Shown: positions 35,149-45,696, counted from the first letter of the stretch. The stretch: DNA of 64,000 nucleotides from Bicyclus anynana (GCF_947172395.1 NC_069085.1:3938112-4002111); one strand, 5' to 3'. Translations and numbers: made by a program. The notes: a model not told the origin generated them from the letters alone.

Positions 35149-35689
35149 GGGGCTACAGACCTTCAGTTTTAACTGAACAGTCGAACTGTTCAGTTAAATC
35201 GTCCGAGTGTAGTGTCCGTCAGTTCAAACTGTATCGTTTTCTAATGATTTTAATTCCATTAGACAAAACTGTACAGTTAAGGCCGGTTTTCCTTATGCGT
35301 AATTTCGATTTAGAATTCCGTGAGACTACCGCAGTCTTTACTTTTTTCTTCATTTGGAATTTGTTCCAATCGGAAAAAAACGTACGTGTGCTTCTTTTAA
35401 AGTGTTTTATATTGATTTCATGCATTCAGTTTTTCGTACGTAGTAAGCGCAGTGTTGGTCGACCCCCCACCAGGTGGACTGACGACATAAAGCGAGTCGC
35501 AGGGATTCGCTGGTTGCAGTATCGTGATGTTTGGAAGTCCCTACAAAAGGCCTATTTCCTGTAGTGGACGTCCATCGGCTGATATGGTGATGATGATTTT
35601 ACTAAAAACGGATTCGGAAAACGAATAATGAAAACGAGTGTATGCGGCTGGCCTAAAACTCCGCAGTTAAAACTGAAGGTCTGTCGCCC
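35149..35689. mobile_element. TIR-type DNA element (about 540 bp) carrying a captured LINE 3' end
   Basis: The left end GGGCTACAGACCTTCAGTTT with TAACTG and the right end CAGTTAAAACTGAAGGTCTG with TCGCCC are inverted copies of about 27 bp. Just inside the left end is a perfect 13-bp stem, TTAACTGAACAGT-CGA-ACTGTTCAGTTAA (35169-35197). The RTE-type LINE end at 35444-35597 lies within. No target duplication is clear. A 106-codon frame across the LINE junction (35244-35564) is a chance fusion, not a gene. Confidence 0.6.
35444..35597 (+). mobile_element. RTE-type LINE 3' end, nested
   Basis: AAGCGCAGTGTTGGTCGACC through GGACGTCCATCGGCTGATAT and a TGATGATGA tail closely match the last 150 bp of the LINE at 49133-52394. 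It includes codons for the C-terminal SVGRPPTRWTDDIKRVAGIR motif, with a small internal deletion. Confidence 0.9.
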
Positions 35690-36125
35690 GGGTTTGTATA
35701 CAAATGCAAATGTTTTTTAAAGTTATTATTTTACTTGAATCCAGAAACACATCAAATGATGATCATCAAATCTCACATTCAACTTGCGTGTATTCAAAAA
35801 CGCAGATCACGCCACCAATCAATCACCACGTCACCTGTTTCGCTCAATACGGTTCATCTATAATTGCTTGTAGACGTTTATTCCTTTATTTATTGCACCA
35901 ACTTACATGAACAATCCAACAAATCTTTTAGCACGTGATGTACGTCTATTACCCACATAAATTAGGTCTCCAATACAAGCACTAACTTTAAAGTTATAGC
36001 GTGTTAATTAGCTTCTCACAAGGGCTTGCAATTCTAAATTGAGAGTGTGAAACACCTTATAGACATTTAAATTATTATTTGAATTTGATAACTTCGAATA
36101 ACTAATCTGTCTGTATATTATACCT
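35690..36125. other. Non-coding, no gene seen
   Basis: AT-rich. A 68-codon frame at 35704-35910 has no recognisable content. Confidence 0.5.
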
Positions 36126-36215
36126 TTACTTATACTAAACAGCCATGATTGATGACAGCCAGTGGATATGAATTTACTTATACTTAACAGCCATTATTAT
36201 AGCCAGTGGATATGA
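36126..36215 (+). repeat. Tandem duplication of about 45 bp spanning a SINE-B head
   Basis: TTACTTATACTAAACAGCCA with a following CAGCCAGTGGATATGA occurs at 36126 and, with small changes, at 36172. The second copy continues into the SINE-B at 36197, so the duplication includes the element's 5' edge. Confidence 0.7.
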
Positions 36216-36455
36216 GCCTCTGAATTCGGAGGGCACAGGACTCAATTATGTGTATTATAAGAAATGAAATATCACGTGTCTCAAACGGTGAAAGAAAAAC
36301 ATCCTGAGGAAACCTGCAGACCTGGGATTTTTCTTAATTATCTACGTGTGTGATGTTTGCCAATCCGCATTGGGCCAGCGTGGTGGACTATTGACCTAAC
36401 CCCTCTCATTCTGAGAGGAGACTCGAGCTCAGCAGTGAGCTGATTATGGATTGAT
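36197..36455 (+). mobile_element. SINE-B (Metulj-like), B-box region damaged
   Basis: It opens TATAGCCAGTGGATATGAGC. The B-box region is partly deleted. The AAACGGTGAAAG block, CCAATCCGCATTGGGCCAGC and the CTCATTCTGAGAGGAGA hairpin are intact. It ends GAGCTGATTATGGATTGATC. Confidence 0.8.
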
Positions 36456-37900
36456 CAAATCAGAATGACAACAAAATAATATTTTCCAAAGAAGCAATAC
36501 GGACGAATGAAGGATAGCATCATCCTTAGAACGATTTCATCATTACGGCCGAGATGTAAGAAGCAATGAAATTGTGCAATATATTATCAGTAGTAATAGC
36601 TTCGAAGCGCCCGCGCACGCGCAGTAGCAGGCTAGCGGCCGTAGACGGATGTGCGGACTATAATGATTCAATACTAGGATAACCAGGATTCGGAATCACA
36701 ATACGGGATAAAGTTGAAACGCCCAGGAATTTGAGAAGTAATGTCATCATCATCACCCTATTTTAATAGCTTATTTGCAGGCACTTGCGGTGTTAAAATG
36801 GCTAGGAAATTGGGTAATAATGTCACCACCATGAGTTTATTTTATTAAGATTGCTGCTTACAACCGGTCCACGGCGATGACTTGCCGGTAGTATGAAAAC
36901 TATTGCAAACATAAGTTTAACATTCTTTGTTTAGAACAAAAACACTACAAAGGCCTTGAGTACATAATGCCCTGGGTCATTTTCTACTTTTGTGACGTAG
37001 ACAGAGTTAAGAAGTGCATAGATAAAAATTATGACACTAAAAAAGAAAGTGAAAAAAATGTGTAAGTATAACTTGACAAGATATGCAAATATCGTTCTCG
37101 TCCATCAAAGTGTTACCGTATCAAACATGTTAAGCCTCATATTGTATCTGTAATTACACCAGCAATAATTCTACCCTTCAGAACTGTAATAAACAGCAAT
37201 GTTGCATAATGGCGGAAATAAGCATGTCGGTAGATCTTCCATAATTCCTAGTCGAGCTCTGTCACAATAAGTGTGAAATCCTATCCATACTATAAAATGA
37301 GAAATCCTTGTCTCTATACCCACCACGCGGTTTGTCTTAAGATGACATTATTTGACTCTTTACCATTCAATAACAATTGGTTACGAAATTCGATCGGGAC
37401 CAACAGAATTTTTTTAGAGAATACTTTAGATAATAGAGAAAACTTCTTTTAATCTACAATTTTTCAGTTCAGTCCCACAAAATACAATATTTCTGGCCAA
37501 CTTACCATCCCCAAGTGCACGAGTTATTTGCATGCTTCAATTATTGACACCAAGACAGCGGCATTTTTACTGAGATTCCTTCACAATAATGACTGATATT
37601 AAACTAATCTACTCAAATGTATTTCCTTGACATAAACTGCCTCACTTTGTACTGGGACACCTTGTCATTATTTATTTGTATGCAACAGGAGCAAAATTAA
37701 TGAGATCTCTCATTTCTTCCGGTACCAGATCTTCTATGTGTTTCAAAAAACTAACTAAATGACATTCAAAGTATTAAAAGTTTAACTGAAAGAAAGGGGA
37801 ACATTTTTCTCAATCGCTTTTTTAAATACTTTCTTTTTTAAATCGAAAAAAATTCAAGATTCGAAATCCATGATACGTGCATGTATCCTTGTATAACTTC
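36456..37900. other. Non-coding with a small GC-rich patch
   Basis: 36605-36660 (CGAAGCGCCCGCGCACGCGC) is GC-rich but short. Nearby a loosely repeated block (GAATTTGAGAAGTAATGTCA at 36729 and AAATTGGGTAATAATGTCAC at 36807) is seen. No gene supported. Confidence 0.45.
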
Positions 37901-38108
37901 CTAACGAATGCCCGCGATTACGTTCCGTAAATTTAGTTTTTTTTATAATTCCCGCGGTTTTCCATGAAAAAGATATGTTTTTCAGATCGAAAACTAGCCT
38001 ATTTCCAAAATCTAAATTTAAGCCAAATCTGTTCAGTTGCTTCGTCGTAGAGGAGTAACAAACTTACACACACACTTACATATACTCTCGCCTTTATAAT
38101 ATTAGAAA
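37901..38108 (-). mobile_element. Lep1-like Helitron, decayed terminus
   Basis: Minus strand: CTAATATTATAAAGGCGAGA, GTTTGTTACTCC, CAACTGAACAGATTTGGCTT, and ends AATCGCGGGCATTCGTTAG, where CTAG should be. The order matches the Lep1-like copies at 58578 and 60660. Confidence 0.65.
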
Positions 38109-38142
38109 AGTATGACAAACTATAAACACTTGAAAAAAATCA

Positions 38143-38475
38143 TTTTTTTTTTATTTTATTCTTTACAAGTTAGCCCTTGACTACAATCTCACCTGATGGT
38201 AAGTGATGATGCAGTCTAAGATGGAAGCGGGCTAACTTGTTAGGAGGAGGATGAAAATCCACACCCCTTTCGGTTTCTACACGGCATCGTACCGGAGCGC
38301 TAAATCGCTTGGCGGTACGTCTTTGCCGGTAGGGTGGTAACTAGCAACGGCCGAAGCCTCCCACCAGCCAGACCTGGACAAATTAAGAAAATCTCAATCT
38401 GCTCAGCCGGGGATCGAACCCAGGACCTCCGTCTTGTAAATCCACCGCGCATACCACTGCGCCACGGAGGCCGTC
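38143..38475 (-). mobile_element. SINE-A, full length
   Basis: Minus strand, 5' to 3': head GACGGCCTCCGTGGCGCAGT with A box GGCGCAGTGGTATGCGCGG; B box GGGTTCGATCCCCGGC; body TGGTGGGAGGCTTCGGCCGT, GTACCGCCAAGCG and AAACCGAAAGGGGTGTGG; 3' tail CCATCTTAGACTGCATCATC with ACCATCAGGTGAGATTGTAG; then an A-rich end. RNA-polymerase-III-type boxes mark it as tRNA-derived. A short TCATTT occurs on both sides and may be the target duplication. Used here as the reference for SINE-A. Confidence 0.92.
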
Positions 38476-38730
38476 ATTTATGCCGTTTTTTAGGCAGTCG
38501 GATAATATATAACTGTATAAATATAATAAATGATGTAGATAAATCAAGATGATGCCAAGTCAACGATGCCTACTTGTAACTATACAGCACTTGTAGCGGT
38601 GAGTGACCGGAGTGTTTCACGGGTTGCGAGCAAGTTTAATTACTCCACAATACTGTACACTATGGAAAGCAAGAGGGTGACCATGAATCAATTCTAAGAC
38701 AAAACTTTCCTAGACTCTGTGTGTACAATA

Positions 38731-38797
38731 CATCATCATCATTATTAGACTATAGATGTCCGCTGCTGGACATACGCCTCTTGTCAGAATTTCCAAA
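38731..38797 (-). mobile_element. RTE-type LINE 3' end, short
   Basis: Plus strand reads CATCATCATCATTATTAGAC then GATGTCCGCTGCTGGACATA, the reverse complement of the LINE end (CCAGCAGTGGACGTCCAT plus TGA tail). Confidence 0.75.
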
Positions 38798-39667
38798 CAT
38801 TAAGATTTTGAGTCATCTAGAAAAGGCTACAATGGACAATAGTTATTATTTTACCTATTGTTATATTTATGTAATCTGGTTTATGGACTTATTGTGTTCT
38901 AAGATCATTCATACTTGTTTTTTCGTTATTGCAGTGTCGAGTTTGTGTGTGAGTGTTATAATTATTTAAGAGTTTATTTTCAATACTTTATTGAAGGGGT
39001 TTGGATTGTCCGATTGAGCTCAAATATACACACTATGATACATACACACAAATACACTATTTTATTGCTAAATCTGTTGCCATTTTAGGCTTTATTAAGT
39101 CATATTTATAATGTATGTACGGTTTAAAAACTTTAGACTACAGAGACTTTATATAGCTGGCTTTTTATTATTAAAATAAAACAAAAATTGTTGTCAAATA
39201 AATTAAACAACACGTTAAAGTCAGTTAGTTATATGTAGGTACTAAGATTTACTGTCATTAATTTTCTAATCATGATACGAGCTCAATTTTATCAATTAGG
39301 CACTTTTGAAGGAACCAACTTTTTTTACGTAATGATAAAATCAAATAAATCCCAAAAACATGCAATATCATCATACTCACCCTAACCACGAATTCCTTAA
39401 TCAGATACATGAGTAAATGGGATCTTCTAATTAAAGCAATTTGGTTTATTAATTAAGGCGGATAATTAATCAAAACAAGCCATTGTGCGGCGCGCACAGC
39501 ATTGCTGTTACACAGCACAGGTGATGGGTACGCGATTACTTGTACAATGTAACTGTAACGGTATTGGAGATGAAAATATAGTGTTTCTCTTTATCCTTGG
39601 CAAATATTTATTTAATTACCAAAAAGAAAGTTTTCAATGCAAATATTCTTTTAAATTAGGCCCTTAC
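38798..39667. other. AT-rich non-coding
   Basis: Open frames at 38721-38969 and 39485-39679 are Ile/Tyr/Phe-rich or run into repeats. Not called. Confidence 0.5.
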
Positions 39668-40008
39668 ATACGAAATTGAGTGAGCCCGTGATAGCCCAGT
39701 GGAACTGACCTCTGCCTCCGATTCCGGAGGGTGTGGGTTCGAATCCGGTTTGGGGCATGCACCTCCAACTTTTCAGTTGTGTGCATTTTAAGAAATTAAA
39801 TATCACGTGTCTCAATCGGTGAAGGAAAACATCGTGAGGAAACCTGCATACCAGAGAATTATCTTAATTCTCTGCGTGTGTGAAGTCTGCCAATCCGCAT
39901 TGGGCCAGCGTGGTAGACTATTGGCCTTACCCCTCTCATTCTGAGAGGAAACTCAGTGAGCCGATTATGGGTTGATGACGACGACGACGACGACGACGAT
40001 ACGAAATT
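39668..40008 (+). mobile_element. SINE-B (Metulj-like) with perfect 10-bp target duplication
   Basis: ATACGAAATT at 39668-39677 is repeated at 39999-40008. Between them is a full SINE-B: A box (GATAGCCCAGTGG), B box (GGGTTCGAATCCGG), body, CTCATTCTGAGAGGAAA hairpin, and a GGGTTGATGACGACGACGAC tail, where (GAC)n replaces the usual (GAT)n. The intact duplication defines the element as 39678-39998 and suggests a fairly recent insertion. Confidence 0.93.
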
Positions 40009-40015
40009 ATATAAG

Positions 40016-40240
40016 TTATGAATTTCCAGGGCCATTCCAAAGTATATTAAGAAAAAATAACAAACAAGCTACATTGCGACGATGTTGCAAAGTTTGCAAT
40101 TTCCCCTGTGTCATCGGTTCATTACCAATTATCCTTCTGCCGCGGCGATCTATCGAGTCTAATGCAGCAAGCTGATATTTTGCTGAACCATCCCAAAGGT
40201 AACAATAGTTCTCCACACTAGAAGGACAATGCCAGACAAT
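40016..40240 (-). pseudogene. Fragment of a Jockey/CR1-type LINE reverse transcriptase C-terminus
   Basis: The minus-strand translation contains NYCYLWDGSAKYQLAALDSI and then DRRGRRIIG...LQHRRNVACLLFF. This matches the C-terminal segment after the reverse transcriptase domain of Jockey/CR1-group LINE ORF2 proteins, whose usual form is close to HLWDGSAKYQLAALDSIDRR. Only about 70 residues remain, with no start or upstream domain. SINE-B inserted immediately beside it. It is a different LINE clade from the RTE element at 49133. Confidence 0.7.
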
Positions 40241-41330
40241 GTATAGAAGTTTAACCCACTAAAAAAATATTGTGCAACAATATATTATATATCATTTTGC
40301 TGGATTTTTTGTACTATTAAACAAATATTACATTTTAACCCTTTATAACTAGGGGCATAAAAATAAATCTAAGTTAAAGTTTAATTTTAAGGTTAAGTAT
40401 ATGTGAAGTTTATTATAAAATAGATAGATATAAAAGGTCGTGATTGGTTTTTTGTGAACATCACATTACTCAGGCACATGTAATACATTAAAACAAGCGA
40501 TTTTATTATTTTTATTACGTGTTTTGACAATTTGACAATGTTATGACAGTTTATTTTTACATTTTGATCAGACTTCGCAGCTCTGGATTCTAGCCATTTT
40601 GATCCTAAATTAATTAAAATAGAATAAAAACGCTTTAAAGGGCTTGAACCCAAGGTCGACTTATGGTTTTAAAAAATAAAGTAAACAAGGTCTGCTACGA
40701 GGAAATAACGTAATGGATTTAATTACTTTTTTGGCAGATTTTTATTCCGGAGTTTAATAGTAACAATGGTTTGTTAAAAAAACACTAATTTAAAAATTTT
40801 ATATTTTTAGTACATTTACATTTTCCGCAAAATTCTGAGTTAGGACTGGGTCAAGATCTGGCATTCTCCTTTTCATTTCAGAAACAACTTTATTGTGTGG
40901 TGCAGCTAATGGCAGCCACAGTCGATGGGTAGACGATCACTTGTGTAGCGGTATTGCTCAAACTGTTTCTATCCGTTACTTCGCTTAATGCTAAGTGTAT
41001 CTTGAACGCGACTCGTCCATCTCAATCATTTTGTGCCGTGCCTCATAAACGGATAATAAAAACGGTCTTATTGCTTGGCCTCATAATTAATTAATAGGAG
41101 AAACGGACGAATTTTGACCGTAATTCATCCTATAGTCTGGCAAGTTCGTTGATGACACTCCCTTGATATGCGGGAGACGGGGGGAAAAACTGCGCGGGTG
41201 TGAAATCGTGCAGGGAAGTGAGGTGCATCAGTCGTGAGTTTTTTATTCATCGCTAGACGCCCACGGCCCGCGCGGAACATCGGGTGTTACGAACGAATTT
41301 GCCAAGCTATTGAGACAGCACTAGTGTATC
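40241..41330. other. Non-coding, no gene seen
   Basis: AT-rich to 41100, then a GC-richer stretch at 41160-41300 (GGAGACGGGGGGAAAAACTG, CCCACGGCCCGCGCGGAACA) of unknown nature. The minus frame at 40393-40653 has no coding character. Confidence 0.45.
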
Positions 41331-41375
41331 AAAAGTGAGGCGGACAAATGTTCATATTGTCTTAATTTAGTCTCT
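41331..41375 (+). repeat. Repeat block shared with 8521-8566
   Basis: TCAAAAGTGAGGCGGACAAA and ATTGTCTTAATTT match the block that follows the 118-codon frame near 8.6 kb. The upstream GCACTA is also shared (GGCACTACC on the minus strand there). Confidence 0.5.
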
Positions 41376-41904
41376 TATTAAACTAGGAAAGTTATTTAAA
41401 CACATAATACCTAGGCTAACTATTGTCTAAAATGTCGAGTTGTGTGTTTAGGAAGTGTGAAAACTATTTATACATAGATATATAATGTAAGTAAACACAA
41501 AACTGTGAATGTGTGCGCTCAATGGAGTCGCTAAATTTGGATTTTGAAGGCACGTAACGTATCTATGGTATAAAATGATCATTGGCTGTGCATCATAATT
41601 TCTTACTTTAAGATATATTGTAGTACTACCTACCTAAGCATAGTCAACAGTCAAAATGTTTATTTCTACAAAAAAAACATTTTATTGGACTTTAACCTGA
41701 ATAAATCTTAACCTTAATAATCTGAACTTTGAACACACATGACAAATTCTTATTGAAACTGCATTAGCATATATAAAGTAGGTTGTTGATTGATGCTAAA
41801 GTACATTCCGATGCTATAAACAAAAAAAACAATTAGCCACATTACGCATATATTTTTGCTGAAACACGTAAAATATGTGGCCTGCCCATTTATTTATTTA
41901 TTTT
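41376..41904. other. AT-rich non-coding
   Basis: Nothing supportable. Confidence 0.5.
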
Positions 41905-42148
41905 GCCTGCATATGTGGGAGGCCACATAGTTCGAAGAGCCGATGGGCGTTGGGGTCCCAAGGTGCTGGAATGGCGACCCCGCACCGGAAAGCGCAGTGT
42001 TGGTCGAACCCCCACTAGGTGGACCGAAGACATAAAGCGGGTTGCAGGGAGCCGCTGGATGCTGGCAGCTCAAAACCGTTTTGTCCATGCAAGAGGCCTA
42101 TATCCAGCAGTGGACGTCCATCGGCTGACAATGAATGAATGAATGAAC
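41905..42148 (+). mobile_element. RTE-type LINE 3' end (about 240 bp)
   Basis: GGCCACATAGTTCGAAGAGC, GGTCCCAAGGTGCTGGAATG, ACTAGGTGGACCGAAGACAT and CAGCAGTGGACGTCCATCGG reproduce the end of the LINE ORF and 3' end. The tail is (AATG)n instead of (TGA)n. It differs from the full-length element in the GCTGGCAGCTCAAAACCG segment, so it belongs to a related subfamily, the same as 1031-1140. Confidence 0.9.
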
Positions 42149-42288
42149 GTAAAATATCCAACATTTCATGTCATGGTACCTAATGAGTTTAGAAACGATC
42201 CCTTGATCTTTCGAGTTGCCCAAAAATGCCAAGAAACAAATAAAAAAACGTGGGCATGATTTGTATAGTTATTAGGATAAGTTACCTT

Positions 42289-42530
42289 TGACGGCCTCAG
42301 TGGCGCAGTGGTATGCGCGGTGGATTTACAAAACGGAGGTCCAGGGTTCCTCGGCTGGGCCGATTGAGTTTTTCTTAATTGGTCCAGTCTGGCTGGTGGG
42401 AGGCTTTGGCTGTGGCCCACCCTACCAGCAAAGACGTACCGCCAAGCGATTAAGCGTTCTGGTGCAATGTCGTGTAGAAACCGAAAGGTGTGTGGATATT
42501 CATCCTCCTCCTAACAAGTTAGCCCGCTTC
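42289..42530 (+). mobile_element. SINE-A, the only plus-strand copy, 3'-truncated
   Basis: Head TGACGGCCTCAGTGGCGCAG intact. The B box is damaged by a 5-base loss (GGGTTCCTCGGC). The body runs to TTAGCCCGCTTC, where it stops before the shared 3' tail. Confidence 0.85.
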
Positions 42531-43423
42531 AAGTTTTGTCGCCTAGAAATAATTATGAAAATACTTACAGACTGTTTATTGGAAAATTGAAGTTGCCAAT
42601 CGCGTCTAACTTTTGAGAAGACATTTCGTACGATAAGAATCCTAAATCCCACGAGTCTTTTAAAATGTAGGTAATTCATACATACGTTCATACGTACGTA
42701 ATGAAATTATGTACGTATGTATGAAGGGTATCGACAGGTCTAATCTGGTAATAGGCTTCGATTGTGACTCGTTAACATCCAAATTCCTAGACGGAAAGAC
42801 GTATCTAAAGATTAGCATTTCATAATGACGTTTTATAGAAAACTATCGGGGACTACTAGTCCTACTACAAAGTTACGCGGTGCCATGTAAGACTGCATCG
42901 TCATTCAGGTGAGTACTCGGGCGTTTAATATGTCGTTGCTCTGATATAGTATGAGCCATCGATATAATTCGTTAGATGGGCACACTAAAGAACGCACAAT
43001 TTTATATCATTACCCAAAGACGTACACGCACATCTTATCGTAGTACGTAACAAGCGCAAGCGCGCGCATTGTTACGTACTACGTGTTACAAGTGTACGTG
43101 TTACAAGTGGACGTGGACTAAAAAAATATTTACTGTTTTTTTTTATTTTATGCCCTTAATTATTCCTTCGTGTTAATTTCGGAAGTGTAAAAACACAAGC
43201 CACAGCATGAATAAAAAGAAATGTGTTACGAATGTTGACGTACTCGATGTGCGAAACCAATGACAATTCCGCGATGCTTTGAGGCTCATCTAACGATCTA
43301 CGATCGATGGTATGAGCCCCAAAGCACCGAAACGCCTCGTGTTAGGACTTCGGAGCGAGCTTGAAGTTTGGCTTTATAAATCTTTAAGATTTTTTCATAT
43401 ATAGCCCCGGGTATAAAATAATA
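42531..43423. other. Non-coding with two inverted repeats
   Basis: Contains TTCATACATACGTTCAT (42675) with its inverted partner at 42709, and GTAGTACGTAACAA (43040) with TTGTTACGTACTAC (43069), followed by a short tandem of GTGTTACAAGTG. No gene. Confidence 0.5.
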
Positions 43424-43478
43424 TGGGCAGTAAAATTCGATGAACAAACGACAGCGATACGTTTTTATACGCAGTTAT
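43424..43478 (+). repeat. Repeat block shared with 58211-58264
   Basis: TGGGCAGTAAAATTCGATGA and ACGACAGCGATACGTTTTT match TGGGCAGCAAAATTTGATGA and ATGACAGCGTTACGTTTTTT at 58 kb, about 80% identity by eye. Confidence 0.6.
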
Positions 43479-43921
43479 GAGTATAGCTAGCTAGCAAAAT
43501 ATAAACTACATCATAAAACATTGTCGACCTATGTACCTAGGAGAAAAAACGTCATTTTCAAACGTGTCTCTTTTAACTGGCATACCTAATTGTTCTAATT
43601 GAGTATTTCTTGGTGAACACTTCATTACCAACAGTTCATTTTATTTTTATCTAGAACCCTCAACATTCTCGGAATCTTCCGAAAAAGCTAACGAACGAAT
43701 AATAATTCTTGCAACAAGCGAAATAAATGTTGCGTAGGTACTTTTCCTTTTTTTCACGTTTCAGTACCGGACAGTAACAAATATAAAAATGTAAGCATTT
43801 TTATTATTGAGTGTAAATGAAGATTTACATAAGCTACCATAAAACTCAGTTCTTGTATAAAAATATACTTTAGGCTGGGTACACACTGACGGCGACTGTA
43901 CACGTTAACAAATTTACTATC
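43479..43921. other. AT-rich non-coding
   Basis: Nothing supportable. Confidence 0.5.
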
Positions 43922-44137
43922 CGACTCTCAGCGGTTTCACCCGCATAGTTCCCGTTCCCAAAGTGCTGGAATGGTGACCCCGCACTAGTAAGTGCAGTGT
44001 TTGTCGACCAAGTGGACATCAAGCGAGTCGCAGGGATTCGCTGGATGCAGGTGGCTCAGTATCGTGACGTTTGGAAGTCCCTACAAAAGGTATATGTCCT
44101 GCAGTGGACATCCATCGGCTGTTAATTATGATGTTGA
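43922..44137. mobile_element. Helitron-like 3' stub fused to RTE-type LINE 3' end
   Basis: 43922-43956 reads CTCAGCGGTTTCACCCGCAT then AGTTCCCGTTCC, the reversed 3' end of a type-1 Helitron. It passes without a gap into 43957-44137 (plus), CCCAAAGTGCTGGAATGGTG through GACATCCATCGGCT, the LINE end with a decayed tail. Confidence 0.75.
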
Positions 44138-44480
44138 TATCTATACATACATATTTACTACAATAATGAAAATGTATGGATTTTTAACCCGACAAGAATC
44201 TGCTTCTGCTGTAGTGTCTTGCTGTGCCTCTATCAATTTTAAAGTTTTATACATTGGAATAACAATGTCGTTCCGCAGGTCGCGACCATACTGAAGTAAA
44301 TGCAAACGAGTTAGGAAAGGAGTTTTTGCTGAATCTGTATAACCGTCTATAAAGCGATTTGCGTTGGCAACTGGAGCGGACAGATTTACGTGACTCAACT
44401 AACAGTCCACAACGGAATCGTTCTGGTTCTTAAACCACAGGCGTGGGGATAAATTATGAATTCTTCAGTAAATGACACCC
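44138..44480. other. Non-coding, no gene seen
   Basis: Overlapping frames on both strands at 44141-44398 have no recognisable content. Confidence 0.45.
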
Positions 44481-44862
44481 GTCTTCGCGTTACATGTTTT
44501 TTTTTTATTCTTTACATACGTTACATACTTTACATACGTTAGCCCTTGACTACAATCTCACCTGATGGTAAGTGATGATGCAGTCTAAGATGGAAGCGGG
44601 CTAACTTGTTAGGAGCAGGATGAAAATCCACACCCCTTTCGGTTTCTACACGGCATCGTACCGGTACTCTAAATCGCTTGGTGGTACGTCTTTGCCGGTA
44701 GGGTGGTAACTAGCCACGGCCGAAGCCTCCCACCAGCCAGACCTGGACCAATTAAGAAAATATCAATCTGCCCAGCCGGGGATCGAACCCAGGACCTCCC
44801 TTTTGAATATCCACCGCGCATACCACTGCGCCACGGAGGCCGAAGGTCTTTGCGTTGCATGT
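44481..44862 (-). mobile_element. SINE-A with 16-bp target duplication
   Basis: GTCTTCGCGTTACATG (44481-44496) and GTCTTTGCGTTGCATG (44847-44862) flank a full SINE-A and differ at two positions. The element has the same blocks as 38143-38475, plus a short extra duplication (ACATACGTTACATACTTTAC) near its 3' end. The long duplication supports LINE-type target-primed insertion. Confidence 0.93.
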
Positions 44863-44953
44863 TCCCGCTTTAGGACTTTATCTTTTTATTATTTGACTAC
44901 CTTTTAGTATTGATAGGCTTATGAGCAGTCCTTAGCCTATAAACTATTTAGCA

Positions 44954-45093
44954 GTGGCATTTATAGACGATGTAGGGGACTCACAGGGGATCATTCACCC
45001 ATTGAGTGTCAAATTCTCAAACAAATAGAAGTAAATTCGACTCTCAGCGGCTGAATTATCCCCTGGGGGTGGCCCTACAACGTCTATGAATTC
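44954..45093. mobile_element. Fold-back MITE, family M1, copy 2
   Basis: The left arm starts GTGGCATTTATAGACGATGT. The right arm contains GACTCTCAGCGGCTGAATTA, then CCCCTGGGGGTGG, and ends ACGTCTATGAATTC. The centre reads CAAACAAATAGAAG. Both arms are nearly complete. Confidence 0.8.
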
Positions 45094-45139
45094 TTAATGT
45101 TAGTCATTAATAAGGCATCCCGATGGCACCAGAGATGAC

Positions 45140-45194
45140 TGAGACTCGTGCTGAGCAGTGACCCGACTATGGGCTTATAAAGATGATGATGATG
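45140..45194 (+). mobile_element. SINE-B 3' end fragment
   Basis: TGAGACTCGTGCTGAGCAGT, GACCCGACTATGGGCTTATA and GATGATGATGATG match the last 50 bases of SINE-B. Confidence 0.65.
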
Positions 45195-45241
45195 AATAAA
45201 CCAAAAAAATTAAAAATATCGTTTTACTATATGCGGGCATA

Positions 45242-45440
45242 AATGGTTAATCCGTAGGGTTAGGGGTTGGAGACTACTTTTCTATCCCTGTTGGAAAATT
45301 GATGAAAATGAGCATCAAATTGCCTCCGTCGATGTAGATCGACGGAGGCAATTTGATTTGCTTTCATTAAAGTCTGAAAAGTGCTTGGAAACTAACCGTA
45401 CTAGAAATAAACGAATTTGATTTTGATTTGATTTGATCGT
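45242..45440 (+). mobile_element. Possible LINE 3' end with perfect hairpin and (TTTGA)n tail
   Basis: A perfect 20-bp stem (45314-45333 with 45338-45357, loop GTAG) is followed by CTAGAAATAAACGAATTTGA and TTTTGATTTGATTTGATC, a pentanucleotide tail of the sort seen at non-LTR 3' ends. No coding part is present. The clade is unknown. Confidence 0.4.
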
Positions 45441-45696
45441 CAAGGTGCTAATGCCGTTGATCTGAAATGATTAATGCTTCTCTGTAAGTTCCTTACATGA
45501 TGTACGAGCAGGTATTAAGTAGATAATTGGACCGGACATATTTACGCGTTGACACCTACGCACTTGGTACAGTAACTGTGGAATGTCAACAGTTTGAGGC
45601 ACTTTATTGATGTCAAATTAACACCAAAAATTGAATATGTTGCCAAGTATCAATTCTCAATTTTCATTTAAGTATATAAACAGTATGTTTATATAT

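Noticed and set aside
35244..35564. 106-codon frame ending in a conserved-looking GRPPTRWTDDIKRVAG segment
   Set aside because: The conserved part is the C-terminal tail of the RTE LINE fused by chance to upstream repeat sequence.
38400..38475. tRNA-like sequence with A and B boxes
   Set aside because: It is the head of SINE-A: no foldable acceptor stem or anticodon arm is evident and it continues into the SINE body. The same applies to SINE-B heads.
38334..38552. Frames with SAGDRTQDLR or similar motifs in several places
   Set aside because: These are SINE-A heads read as protein, the same in 55265-55522, 62145-62424 and 44669-44860.
41903..42142. 79-codon frame resembling a protein with a RWTEDIKRVAG motif
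   Set aside because: LINE 3' end fragment, not an independent gene.
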